Below, one piece after another: positions 51,721 to 59,484 of a DNA stretch of 64,000 nucleotides. Origin of the DNA: Tenacibaculum sp. MAR_2009_124. GTDB lineage: Bacteria; Bacteroidota; Bacteroidia; Flavobacteriales; Flavobacteriaceae. Every line of letters starts with the position of its first letter. The first letter of the stretch is position 1. The position numbers were made by a program, and so were the translations under genes. The stretch is from positions 434,001-498,000 of the forward strand of contig NZ_FNSF01000007.1 in NCBI RefSeq assembly GCF_900105455.1. The letters are read 5' to 3'. The notes under the pieces were generated by a model, which worked only from the letters and a program-made list of their open reading frames with translations, was not told the DNA's origin and ran no database searches.

Positions 51721-52692
51721 ATGAAAAAAATGATTGCATTAATCATGTTAAGTATCATGATTATTTCGTGTAAAGAAGAAGAAATGTCTAATCCAGAAAA
51801 TCAAAATGATTTATCTGTATTCAAGAGTAATGAAAATAATATGCTGCGTTTTGGAAGCATAGATGAATTAAAGGAGTTTATATCTATAAGGCAAGAAGGT
51901 GAAGTAGATTTGCTTGATGAGGCAAGAAAAATGTCTGAAGAAGGAAAATACAACCCTTTGTTGTTAGTTTACAATCTTGAGGGAAAAGAGGCGGAACAAC
52001 TAGGAATAAAAGAAAGAGATACCCCTATAGTATCATCAAATGATGACATGTTATTATTGTTATTGAATGAAGACGGGGAGATTGGTATTGAAGACAACAC
52101 TTATAGAATTGATGGAGATTTTGTTTACAGTTATTCAGTAGGAGGAGCATCGAGTATTCCGAAGTTTCTGTCTGCCTACAATGCAGGCGAAGTTAGAATA
52201 GGGAATGGAGATACCTACAAGTTTAGTAAGGAGTTAACTATATATAAACATAATAACCAGCCAGAAAGAGAGGTAGAAGGAAAAGGGCTTCGTGGGGCAA
52301 CTTCGTATAAGTATTTTAGTAATAACTATCGTATGAAGGCGAGGCAATACAATGGATATTGGTTGTTTTATAGTTCAATTGGCGCAAAAACTAAAGTAGA
52401 AGAGCGTAAAAAGTTTTTATGGTGGTCTTGGTGGAAAACAGTAAAAACAGATAACAGATTGGAGTATCAGATAACGTACGAAATTACTTCTACATTCGGA
52501 TTTCCTCCAGTAACTTTAAGTGCATCTAGTCATAAATACTGTTATTGTAATTCGGCGAATAAAGTATATGATTGGTCAGTAGGTTTTCCTGCAGCTCCAA
52601 ACATTTATAAACCTTTGGAAGGATATACAAAACACTGGGCACATTGGTACAGCACAAATCCAAACACAGTTTCCGCAACAATATATTATTAA
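51721..52692 (+). CDS. Unknown lipoprotein
   Basis: The 323-residue protein has a lipoprotein signal (MKKMIALIMLSIMIISC, lipidated near Cys17) followed by an acidic linker. A region around 44-130 looks folded (LRFGSIDELKEFISIRQEGEVDLLDEA). After about 200 it is aromatic and basic (RKKFLWWSWWKTVKTDNR; HKYCYCNSANKVYDWSVGF), ending TKHWAHWYSTNPNTVSATIYY. I do not recognise a family. The Trp-rich and Cys-containing C-terminal half suggests a compact secreted domain. It is monocistronic and ends at a bidirectional terminator. Confidence 0.85.
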   Translation: MKKMIALIMLSIMIISCKEEEMSNPENQNDLSVFKSNENNMLRFGSIDELKEFISIRQEGEVDLLDEARKMSEEGKYNPLLLVYNLEGKEAEQLGIKERDTPIVSSNDDMLLLLLNEDGEIGIEDNTYRIDGDFVYSYSVGGASSIPKFLSAYNAGEVRIGNGDTYKFSKELTIYKHNNQPEREVEGKGLRGATSYKYFSNNYRMKARQYNGYWLFYSSIGAKTKVEERKKFLWWSWWKTVKTDNRLEYQITYEITSTFGFPPVTLSASSHKYCYCNSANKVYDWSVGFPAAPNIYKPLEGYTKHWAHWYSTNPNTVSATIYY

Positions 52693-52713
52693 TATATGAT
52701 TGCAATGAAATAA

Positions 52714-52745
52714 AAAAGGTAGCCGTTTAGGCTACCTTTTGTTTT
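52714..52745. terminator. Bidirectional terminator between the lipoprotein gene and dnaN
   Basis: AAAAGGTAGCC (52714-52724) and GGCTACCTTTT (52730-52740) form an 11-bp perfect stem with a 5-nt loop, with T-rich runs on both sides. It serves the convergent lipoprotein and dnaN transcripts. Confidence 0.85.
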
Positions 52746-52765
52746 ATATATCTTAAATGATAATC

Positions 52766-53884
52766 TTATCCATTTAACATAACTGGCATTACAAGCATTG
52801 TAATTAACTCTCCGTCTTCGGTTCCGTCAATTGGAGTTAAAATTCCAGCTCTGTTAGGTAAACTCATCTCAATTAAAACATCATTAGAGCTTAAATTGTT
52901 CAACATTTCACTTAAAAAGCGAGAGTTAAATCCAATTTGCATATCATCACCTTGGTAGTCACACATTAAACGTTCATCAGCTTTGTTCGCGTAATCTAAA
53001 TCTTCAGCAGAAATATTTAACTCTGTACCCGCCATTTTCAAGCGAATTTGATGAGTAGTTTTACTAGAGAAAATTGAAACACGACGAACAGAGTTTAAGA
53101 AAGTAGCTCTGTCAACGGTTAACTTGTTTGGGTTTTCCTTTGGAATTACGGCTTCGTAATTAGGGTATTTTCCATCGATTAAACGACAGATTAAAACAAC
53201 ATTGTCAAATGTAAACTTGGCATTGGTGTCATTATATTCAATAATTACATTTTCTTCAGAACCTCCTAAAATTCCTTTCAATAAATTTAAAGGTTTTTTT
53301 GGCATGATGAATTCTGCTGATTTATCGGCAGTAACATCTGTTCTTGTATATTTTACAAGTTTGTGAGCATCGGTGGCAACAAAGGTCAATTCTTTCGAGT
53401 TAAATTGAAAAAATACACCACTCATAACTGGTCTTAAGTCATCGTTCCCTGTAGCAAAAATTGTTTTATTAATTGCTGTAGCTAGAATATGAGAAGGTAT
53501 TTCAGTATTGCTTGGAGAAGGAAGTTCAACAGCTTTGGGGAATTCATCTCCGTTAAAGTAAGCCATATCATATTTTCCTTGCTCGGAAATAATCTCAATC
53601 GTACTCTCTCCTTCAGTTTTGAAGGTTAAAGGTTGATCAGGAAATGTTTTTAAAGTATCTAATAGAAGCTTTGCGTTGATAGCAATGGCACCAGTATCTG
53701 TACTTTCAACTTCTACCAATGAACTCATAGTGGTTTCAAGGTCCGAAGATGATATTTTAAGTTTGTTTTCAGATAACTCAAACAAGAAGTTGTCTAAAAT
53801 AGGTAATGTATTGTTGCTATTTATAACCCCTCCTAAAACCTGTAGTTGTTTTAATAATTGAGAGCTAGATACGATAAATTTCAT
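52766..53884 (-). CDS. dnaN: DNA polymerase III beta sliding clamp
   Basis: The 372-residue protein shows the three-domain clamp pattern. It starts MKFIVSSSQLLKQLQVLGGVINSNNTLPILDNFLFEL and has FATGNDDLRPVMSGVFFQF in domain 2 (variant of the usual TRPVL.GV box). It ends GILTPIDGTEDGELITMLVMPVMLNG, the expected C-terminal hydrophobic-site tail. The clamp encircles DNA and holds polymerases and mismatch-repair proteins. It is monocistronic here and not next to dnaA. Confidence 0.98.
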   Translation of the reverse strand: MKFIVSSSQLLKQLQVLGGVINSNNTLPILDNFLFELSENKLKISSSDLETTMSSLVEVESTDTGAIAINAKLLLDTLKTFPDQPLTFKTEGESTIEIISEQGKYDMAYFNGDEFPKAVELPSPSNTEIPSHILATAINKTIFATGNDDLRPVMSGVFFQFNSKELTFVATDAHKLVKYTRTDVTADKSAEFIMPKKPLNLLKGILGGSEENVIIEYNDTNAKFTFDNVVLICRLIDGKYPNYEAVIPKENPNKLTVDRATFLNSVRRVSIFSSKTTHQIRLKMAGTELNISAEDLDYANKADERLMCDYQGDDMQIGFNSRFLSEMLNNLSSNDVLIEMSLPNRAGILTPIDGTEDGELITMLVMPVMLNG

Positions 53885-53911
53885 TGATTGTGTTTCTAAT
53901 GATTCGAACTA

Positions 53912-53919
53912 CAAATATA
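53912..53919 (-). promoter_or_regulatory. Candidate -7 element for dnaN
   Basis: On the minus strand the sequence reads TATATTTG (TAnnTTTG), 28 bp upstream of the dnaN ATG. No clear TTG at 17-23 bp spacing. Confidence 0.4.
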
Positions 53920-53956
53920 TTTTAATTTGATGATTTTTAAAATTTATTTTTTTTAT

Positions 53957-54907
53957 CTATTCAAATTGATAGTTAATCTGGATAGTTCCGAAGAAATTTC
54001 CCCTTGGAACTTGAATGCTTTTGAGTTTTTTGGAGTGGTAATTTACGGCGTATCCAAAGTTAAAATTGCCCGCTGTAAATCGAATGCCAAACTCTGTTGT
54101 AAATACAAAAGGCATAGCTGAATAGGTGATTGGACTACTTGTGTTAAGGAAACTTCCTTGTATGGTAGCATCGTACAAAACATATTCAATTTGCGGTTTT
54201 ATATAAAAAAAAGCCTCCTTTTCATTATACAAATCAGAACCTTTTTTGTTTAGGCTACTATTAAATGCTATCGAATTGATGATTCGTTGCAAAGGTTTAA
54301 GCCCAATTCTTGAATGAAAACCAGTAGAGATGCTGGTTAAAACTGTACCGAAATTGGCTGTATTAATCCAGGTTACATCAAAATGGTTTAATGTGTTTTT
54401 AGTAATTGTTTTCCCAAAAGATGATTTAAAATTAAGAGCAAAGGCATTCCTAATTTGATACTTCCATCCGATAGCTCTTCTAAAACCGTAAATATCATGT
54501 ATGAAATTTTGAAGCTCTTCTGCCATAGAGCCTGGACCAATAATACCTATTTCAATTGAGTTTTTTAAAAAAGAGTTGTTCTCGAAGAAGTGATGTATAC
54601 CTAAAGCTCCATATAAATACCCTGCAAAAGGACGATCATGTTGTTCAGGAGATTGAACAACAGCTTTGAAAGGAGTAAAGATTTTATGCCCTACCTCAAT
54701 GTTGAATATTTTTTTTGCAATTTGAAGGGTAGAATCCTTGCTTATAAAGCGGTAATTGAAAAACATTCCATTGGTATAGTACCTGTCTTGCTGAAAAGAA
54801 ATGTAAAGATCATTGTCGTTTATAAAGCTAAATTCTGTGCTAAACTGCTTTTGAGAATAAGACAAAAAGGGAAACATTAGAAATAAAAATGCTTTAAAAT
54901 TTTTCAT
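53957..54907 (-). CDS. LpxR-like lipid A 3'-O-deacylase family outer-membrane protein
   Basis: The 316-residue protein has a signal peptide (MKNFKAFLFLMFPFLSYSQ), then FINDNDLYISFQQDRYYTNG, the Asn/Asp and YYTNG motif near the N-terminus of LpxR/DUF2219 barrels. Alternating strands continue to a C-terminal QINYQFE that looks like a barrel end. LpxR removes acyl chains from lipid A at the outer membrane. The catalytic His of LpxR is not securely placed here, so activity is unproven. Confidence 0.8.
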   Translation of the reverse strand: MKNFKAFLFLMFPFLSYSQKQFSTEFSFINDNDLYISFQQDRYYTNGMFFNYRFISKDSTLQIAKKIFNIEVGHKIFTPFKAVVQSPEQHDRPFAGYLYGALGIHHFFENNSFLKNSIEIGIIGPGSMAEELQNFIHDIYGFRRAIGWKYQIRNAFALNFKSSFGKTITKNTLNHFDVTWINTANFGTVLTSISTGFHSRIGLKPLQRIINSIAFNSSLNKKGSDLYNEKEAFFYIKPQIEYVLYDATIQGSFLNTSSPITYSAMPFVFTTEFGIRFTAGNFNFGYAVNYHSKKLKSIQVPRGNFFGTIQINYQFE

Positions 54908-54972
54908 AGTACAAATATCATTTTATTTTAGCGTACCATGTGTTAAATTTATAAAATAATTATTATCTCCAT

Positions 54973-55830
54973 ATGAAGGAAGGACCAAAGTTGACTATTA
55001 GTGATTTTCAAAGTATTAAATCGAATGAAGAATTGATTGAAGTGGTCAAGAAGAAAGGGATTTCTATAGAAAAAGTTGAATCTAAGATTAAGTATGAAAA
55101 TGAGCTAAAATTGCTTCAGGTTGAATTAGTAAAGTTGCAGCAATGGATAGCGAAAAATAATAAGAGAGTAGCGGTAATTTTTGAAGGAAGAGATGCGGCA
55201 GGAAAAGGTGGTAGTATAAGAAGGTTTACTGAACATTTAAATCCGAGAACTATGCGATTGGTTGCCCTTAACAAACCTACTGAGGTTGAAAAAGGACAAT
55301 GGTATTTTCAAAGGTATATAAAGGAATTACCAAATCCAGGTGAAATTGTTTTTTTTGATAGAAGCTGGTACAATAGAGCGGTTGTTGAACCAGTCATGGG
55401 ATTCTGTACAGAAAACCAATACAAGAAATTTTTAGTGCAGGTTCCAGAATTTGAACATATGCTATACGAAGATGGAGTTGTTATTATTAAGTTTTGGTTG
55501 TCAATTTCAAAAACTGAACAATTGAGAAGATTTAATGCAAGAAATAACGACCCGCTAAAGCGTTGGAAATTTAGTCCAGTAGATAAGAAAGGGCAGGAGT
55601 TATGGGATAAGTATACATTTTATAAAGATGAAATGTTTAGCAAAACTCACACAACATATAGTCCTTGGATTGCAGTTAAAACAAATGATAAGAAAAAGGC
55701 TCGTATAGAATGTATACGACATGTTTTATCTCAGTTTAATTACGAAGGAAAAGAAGAATCAAAAACAATTTTAAACCCCGATCCGAATGTGGTAATGCGT
55801 TATTACCGATCGGTTAATCACTTAGATTAA
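54973..55830 (+). CDS. ppk2: Polyphosphate kinase 2, class I-type (first of a tandem pair)
   Basis: The 285-residue kinase has Walker A EGRDAAGKGGSI (71-82), an NPRTMRLVALNKPTEVEKGQWYFQRYIKELP block and the Walker B/lid stretch IVFFDRSWYNRAVVEPVMGFC. These are class I PPK2 landmarks (phosphorylating NDP with polyphosphate or the reverse). It has an N-terminal extension of about 40 residues relative to the minimal domain. The next gene, a clear paralogue, starts 3 bp after its stop. Confidence 0.95.
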   Translation: MKEGPKLTISDFQSIKSNEELIEVVKKKGISIEKVESKIKYENELKLLQVELVKLQQWIAKNNKRVAVIFEGRDAAGKGGSIRRFTEHLNPRTMRLVALNKPTEVEKGQWYFQRYIKELPNPGEIVFFDRSWYNRAVVEPVMGFCTENQYKKFLVQVPEFEHMLYEDGVVIIKFWLSISKTEQLRRFNARNNDPLKRWKFSPVDKKGQELWDKYTFYKDEMFSKTHTTYSPWIAVKTNDKKKARIECIRHVLSQFNYEGKEESKTILNPDPNVVMRYYRSVNHLD

Positions 55831-55833
55831 ACT

Positions 55834-56616
55834 ATGGAAAACTTAACTCAAAAAGACGTTAATAAGCTTAATACAACGAGAGGTTTAAAAGCGATATTGT
55901 CAAAAGAGCCTTACAATTTAGAAAGAGCTATTCGATATGTGAACTACGAACGAAAACTGAAAAAACTTCAGGTTGAATTAATTCGTTTGCAAACATGGGC
56001 AATAAAAAACGATGAAAGAATTATAGTAATTTTTGAAGGAAGAGATGCAGCCGGAAAAGGTGGTGCTATTCGAAGAATTACAGAACGTATAAACCCTCGA
56101 CATATGAGGATTGTTGCTTTACCTAAGCCTAATGAAGATGAGAAAACACAATGGTATTTTCAAAGATATGTAGAGCGATTTCCTAAAGCGGGTGAAATGA
56201 TTTTTTTCGATAGAAGCTGGTATAATAGGGCGGTAGTTGAACCTGTAAATGGTTTTTGTACTCCTGAAGAATATGAGGTTTTTATGAATCAAGTAAATGA
56301 TTTTGAAAGAATGATACTTGAGTCGGGAATTCGTTTGGTGAAAATATATATGTCTATTACGAAAAAGGAGCAAGCGAAACGATTTAACGAGATAAAAAAT
56401 GATCCATTAAAGCAATGGAAAATGACTCCTGTTGATGAGCGCGCTCAGGAACTTTGGGATGAATACACCAAATATAAACGCACGATGTTTTCAAAAACTA
56501 ATACAAAAACCTCTCCATGGAAAGTTATTAGAGCCAATAGAAAAACTATTGCAAGAATTAATGTGATAAATCATATTTTAAAAAGCATCCCTTACGATAA
56601 GCATACAGAAGTTTAG
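55834..56616 (+). CDS. ppk2: Polyphosphate kinase 2, class I-type (second of a tandem pair)
   Basis: The 260-residue kinase has Walker A EGRDAAGKGGAI (68-79), NPRHMRIVALPKPNEDEKTQWYFQRYVERFP and FFDRSWYNRAVVEPVNGFC, closely matching the preceding gene. Differences concentrate in the N-terminus and the last 40 residues, so the two may prefer different nucleotides or have become subunits of one enzyme. The 3-bp spacing indicates co-transcription and a local duplication. Confidence 0.94.
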   Translation: MENLTQKDVNKLNTTRGLKAILSKEPYNLERAIRYVNYERKLKKLQVELIRLQTWAIKNDERIIVIFEGRDAAGKGGAIRRITERINPRHMRIVALPKPNEDEKTQWYFQRYVERFPKAGEMIFFDRSWYNRAVVEPVNGFCTPEEYEVFMNQVNDFERMILESGIRLVKIYMSITKKEQAKRFNEIKNDPLKQWKMTPVDERAQELWDEYTKYKRTMFSKTNTKTSPWKVIRANRKTIARINVINHILKSIPYDKHTEV

Positions 56617-56765
56617 TTTACTTTGTAGAGTAGATTTTTCTAATGAATAAGTTGTTCAAAATGAATTACATACTTTCTTAATTTTAATATAGTATTGCTT
56701 TAGTTGAATTTTAAAAAAAGAATCAATTGTTATATCTTATAATAGAAGTTGTGATTTGGGGTCAA

Positions 56766-57407
56766 TTAGTTTTCTGAAATTTGTCTTTTTATCTCTTCGA
56801 AAATAAAATAGACTTCACCAGCAATTTGTTTACTGGTAGCAATATAGGTTTCTTTGGTGTTATCTTTACTATCAGATGATTTTGGATCACTATAAGGTAA
56901 GTGAAAACGATGTGTTGCATCAGGGATAAACGGACATTTTTCATCTGCACTGTCACATGTTGTAATAGCGATATATGGAAACTCGTTAATAGGGTTTTCA
57001 AAGGTCTTGGAAAAAGCACTCAAAGGAGATTTGCTGCCTCTGAAAGATATAAGATATTTTGGGTTTTGATGAGAGAAATCTTCAACATTAAATTCAAATC
57101 CTGCGTATTGTAAGGCTCTGACAGTATTTCTATGGAAGGCTGTGGCTTCAGTACCTCCCGAGAAGGTAGAAAAATTAGAAAGCTCAAAGTAATTGGCTGC
57201 AAAATAAGACCATACTTGTGCAAATTGACTCCTTCTTGAATTATGTGTACAAATAAAGTTTATGTTTACTTTTTCTCGATCAAAATATTCATCAGAAATT
57301 GTATCAGCTATTTCCAATAATAAATCTTCTCTTTCTTCTGTTAAGCGTAAACTATTCTTTGCGTTTTCGAAAAAAACTTTTGTGTTAATGTTTTTTGAGC
57401 TAATCAT
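56766..57407 (-). CDS. Second arsenate reductase-like LMW protein tyrosine phosphatase
   Basis: The 213-residue protein has the same CTHNSRRS P-loop (53-60) as the arsenic-operon enzyme, followed by QFAQVWSYFAANYF and a later IAITTCDSADEKCPFIPDATHRFHLPYSDP segment. It is a paralogue of the gene at 23527-24135 but stands alone, with no ArsR or DUF6428 beside it. It may be a protein phosphatase or a second arsenate reductase. A minus-strand TACATTTG (57442-57449), 34 bp upstream of the ATG, may be its -7 element. Confidence 0.8.
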   Translation of the reverse strand: MISSKNINTKVFFENAKNSLRLTEEREDLLLEIADTISDEYFDREKVNINFICTHNSRRSQFAQVWSYFAANYFELSNFSTFSGGTEATAFHRNTVRALQYAGFEFNVEDFSHQNPKYLISFRGSKSPLSAFSKTFENPINEFPYIAITTCDSADEKCPFIPDATHRFHLPYSDPKSSDSKDNTKETYIATSKQIAGEVYFIFEEIKRQISEN

Positions 57408-57488
57408 TTATTTAACGTTCTTTTGCATCTAGAAATATCTGCAAATGTAAAGGCTAACTTTCTTTAGTAAATTAAATAATAGTTAAGT

Positions 57489-58034
57489 ATGTGTTTTGAA
57501 ATTGGTAACAAAGTTGCTGTAATTGATGATGTTATAGAAGGGGTTGTGGTTGGTGTTATTAAAAATGAGGTTCTCGTTAAAGACAAGGAAGGGATGGAGT
57601 ATCGGTTTTTTAAAGAAGAATTAGTAAAGATAGGTGTCGATCAAAGTGATTTAAGTAAGTATATTGATATTCATAGTGAAATGCTCAGAGAAAAAAGAGT
57701 AGAGGTGAAGAAAAAGGTGAAATCTTTTGTAAAGACCAAAAATGAAATAGTGATGGAGGTTGATTTACATATAGAAAAACTATTGAAATCAACAAAAGGA
57801 ATGGATACATATGATATCTTGTCATATCAAATTGATATTGCTCGAAATAAAATAGAATACTGTATTCAAAAAAGAATATCTAAAATTGTATTTATACATG
57901 GAGTAGGAGAAGGTGTTTTGAAATCTGAATTAAACTTTCTACTTAATAATTACCCTGTTAAATATTATGACGCTTCTTATCAAAAATATGGATTGGGAGC
58001 AACTGAAGTGTATATATTTCAAAACCCTAATTAG
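57489..58034 (+). CDS. Smr-domain protein (MutS2 C-terminal-like)
   Basis: The 181-residue protein has an N-terminal beta-rich segment (GNKVAVIDDVIEGVVVGVIKNEVLVKDKEGMEYRFFKEEL). A C-terminal Smr domain carries VDLHIEKLL (the DLHG-like box), IVFIHGVGEGVLKSEL (HGxGxGxL) and YDASYQKYGLGATEVYI. Smr domains cut RNA or DNA, and some act in ribosome rescue. The DLH box has Ile where Gly is usual (DLHI), as in related Bacteroidota proteins. It lies 12 bp before the cysteine desulfurase gene. Confidence 0.88.
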   Translation: MCFEIGNKVAVIDDVIEGVVVGVIKNEVLVKDKEGMEYRFFKEELVKIGVDQSDLSKYIDIHSEMLREKRVEVKKKVKSFVKTKNEIVMEVDLHIEKLLKSTKGMDTYDILSYQIDIARNKIEYCIQKRISKIVFIHGVGEGVLKSELNFLLNNYPVKYYDASYQKYGLGATEVYIFQNPN

Positions 58035-58046
58035 TATCTTTGCTTT

Positions 58047-59183
58047 ATGAATACAATTTATTTAGACAACGCAGCTACTACGCCTGTTTTACCAGAAGTA
58101 ATTGAAGTGATTAACAGATCAATGTTTGAGAATTTTGGAAACCCATCTTCAACACATCAATTTGGTAGATCAGCGAAGGCTTCAATTGAAAAAGCTAGAA
58201 AAAATATAGCTAGTTATTTTAATGTAACCAGTAGTGAGATTGTTTTTACTTCAGGGGGTACGGAAGCTGATAATCTAATATTACAAAATGCTGTTATAAA
58301 TTTGGGAGTTGATACGATTGTTACTTCCAAAATAGAACATCATGCAGTACTTCATACAGTCGATTTTTTAAGAGAAGCATATAATATTGAAGTTGTTTAT
58401 TTGAATATAGATGCTAAAGGTAATATCAGTACAAAAGAACTTTCCAATATTCTTTCAGAGGTTAGAGGTAAAGCCTTGGTTAGTTTGATGTGGGTGAATA
58501 ATGAAATAGGAAATTTATTACCTATTCAAGAAGTAGCGAACATTTGTAAACAAAATAATGCCTTATTTCACTCAGATACCGTTCAAGCAATAGGTCATTT
58601 TAATCTTGATCTACAAGAGGTATCTTTAGATTTTATGACAGCAAGTGCTCATAAGTTTCACGGTCCTAAAGGGGTTGGTTTTGCTTATGTTAAAAAAGGA
58701 TGTGTGGTTAAACCATTGTTTCATGGAGGAGATCAAGAAAGAGGAGTTCGCTCTAGTACAGAAAACGTACATTCAATTTTAGGAATGGAAAAAGCTATGG
58801 AGCTTTCTTATAGTAATATGAATGAAGATAGGGAATTGATAGAAGGTATAAAGGTGCATTTTATTGAAAGATTGAAGGGAGAATTTACTGAAGTAAAGTT
58901 TAACGGAGAATCAGAAAATTTAAACACAAGTAGTTATACAATTTTAAATGTTAGGCTTCCTTGGGTGAATGAAATGATGTTGTTTTCATTGGATATGAAG
59001 GGGATAGCTGCGTCAGGTGGAAGTGCCTGTCAAAGTGGAAGTAATAAAGGCTCTCATGTTTTGAATGAGTTTTTATTAGCTGAGGAAAAGGAGAAAACCT
59101 CTGTCCGTTTTTCTTTTAGCAAACTAAATACCATAAAAGAAATAGAAACTACTATTAATGTATTAAAAGAGTTTTACGTTTAG
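58047..59183 (+). CDS. Cysteine desulfurase (NifS/IscS-like aminotransferase class V)
   Basis: The 378-residue PLP enzyme opens with YLDNAATTPVLPEV. The PLP Schiff-base Lys is K203 in SAHKFHGPKGVGF, with LFHGGDQERGVRSSTENV nearby. The catalytic loop Cys is C328 in SGGSACQSGS. It mobilises sulfur from cysteine for iron-sulphur clusters or thio-modified tRNA. A TATCTTTG motif (58035-58042) ends only 4 bp before the ATG, hinting at a second, nearly leaderless transcript besides read-through from the Smr gene. Confidence 0.94.
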   Translation: MNTIYLDNAATTPVLPEVIEVINRSMFENFGNPSSTHQFGRSAKASIEKARKNIASYFNVTSSEIVFTSGGTEADNLILQNAVINLGVDTIVTSKIEHHAVLHTVDFLREAYNIEVVYLNIDAKGNISTKELSNILSEVRGKALVSLMWVNNEIGNLLPIQEVANICKQNNALFHSDTVQAIGHFNLDLQEVSLDFMTASAHKFHGPKGVGFAYVKKGCVVKPLFHGGDQERGVRSSTENVHSILGMEKAMELSYSNMNEDRELIEGIKVHFIERLKGEFTEVKFNGESENLNTSSYTILNVRLPWVNEMMLFSLDMKGIAASGGSACQSGSNKGSHVLNEFLLAEEKEKTSVRFSFSKLNTIKEIETTINVLKEFYV

Positions 59184-59484
59184 TAAATCCTTTTCTTTGA
59201 AAAAAAACTCAAAGTCTTTTTATCTTGCATTACCCTAGTACTTTAGAAGGGTTTAATAGTTTTTGATTATCAAATTTTCATATAGGATAAACAAAAAGTA
59301 AAAACAGATTTTTTTATCTCATAATTTTATATATATATTTGCAGCCTCTTTAGTATATCCCCCCAAACGTAAATTAGTCGTATATCGACTGAAACGTGTA
59401 TGGGATATACTGCATTATATATTTCCATACTATTTTATAACCAAAACTAAGTATAGATCCTAATTTAGGGTCCAAGGGGAAATT
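59184..59484. promoter_or_regulatory. Promoter region and long leader of the repeat adhesin
   Basis: A -7-like element TATATTTG lies at 59334-59341, with no matching TTG upstream. The leader that follows (about 59349-59484) can fold (see the element at 59352-59411). No gene is seen. Confidence 0.45.
59352..59411 (+). ncRNA. Structured leader element upstream of the adhesin gene (unclassified)
   Basis: AGTATATCCC (59352-59361) pairs with GGGATATACT (59402-59411). Inside, ACGT (59367-59370) can pair with ACGT (59394-59397), and AGTCG (59376-59380) with CGACT (59386-59390) around a TATAT loop. This is a three-tier stem with two internal loops, entirely within the predicted 5' UTR, 73 nt before the start codon. 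I do not recognise it as a known riboswitch. Confidence 0.5.
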
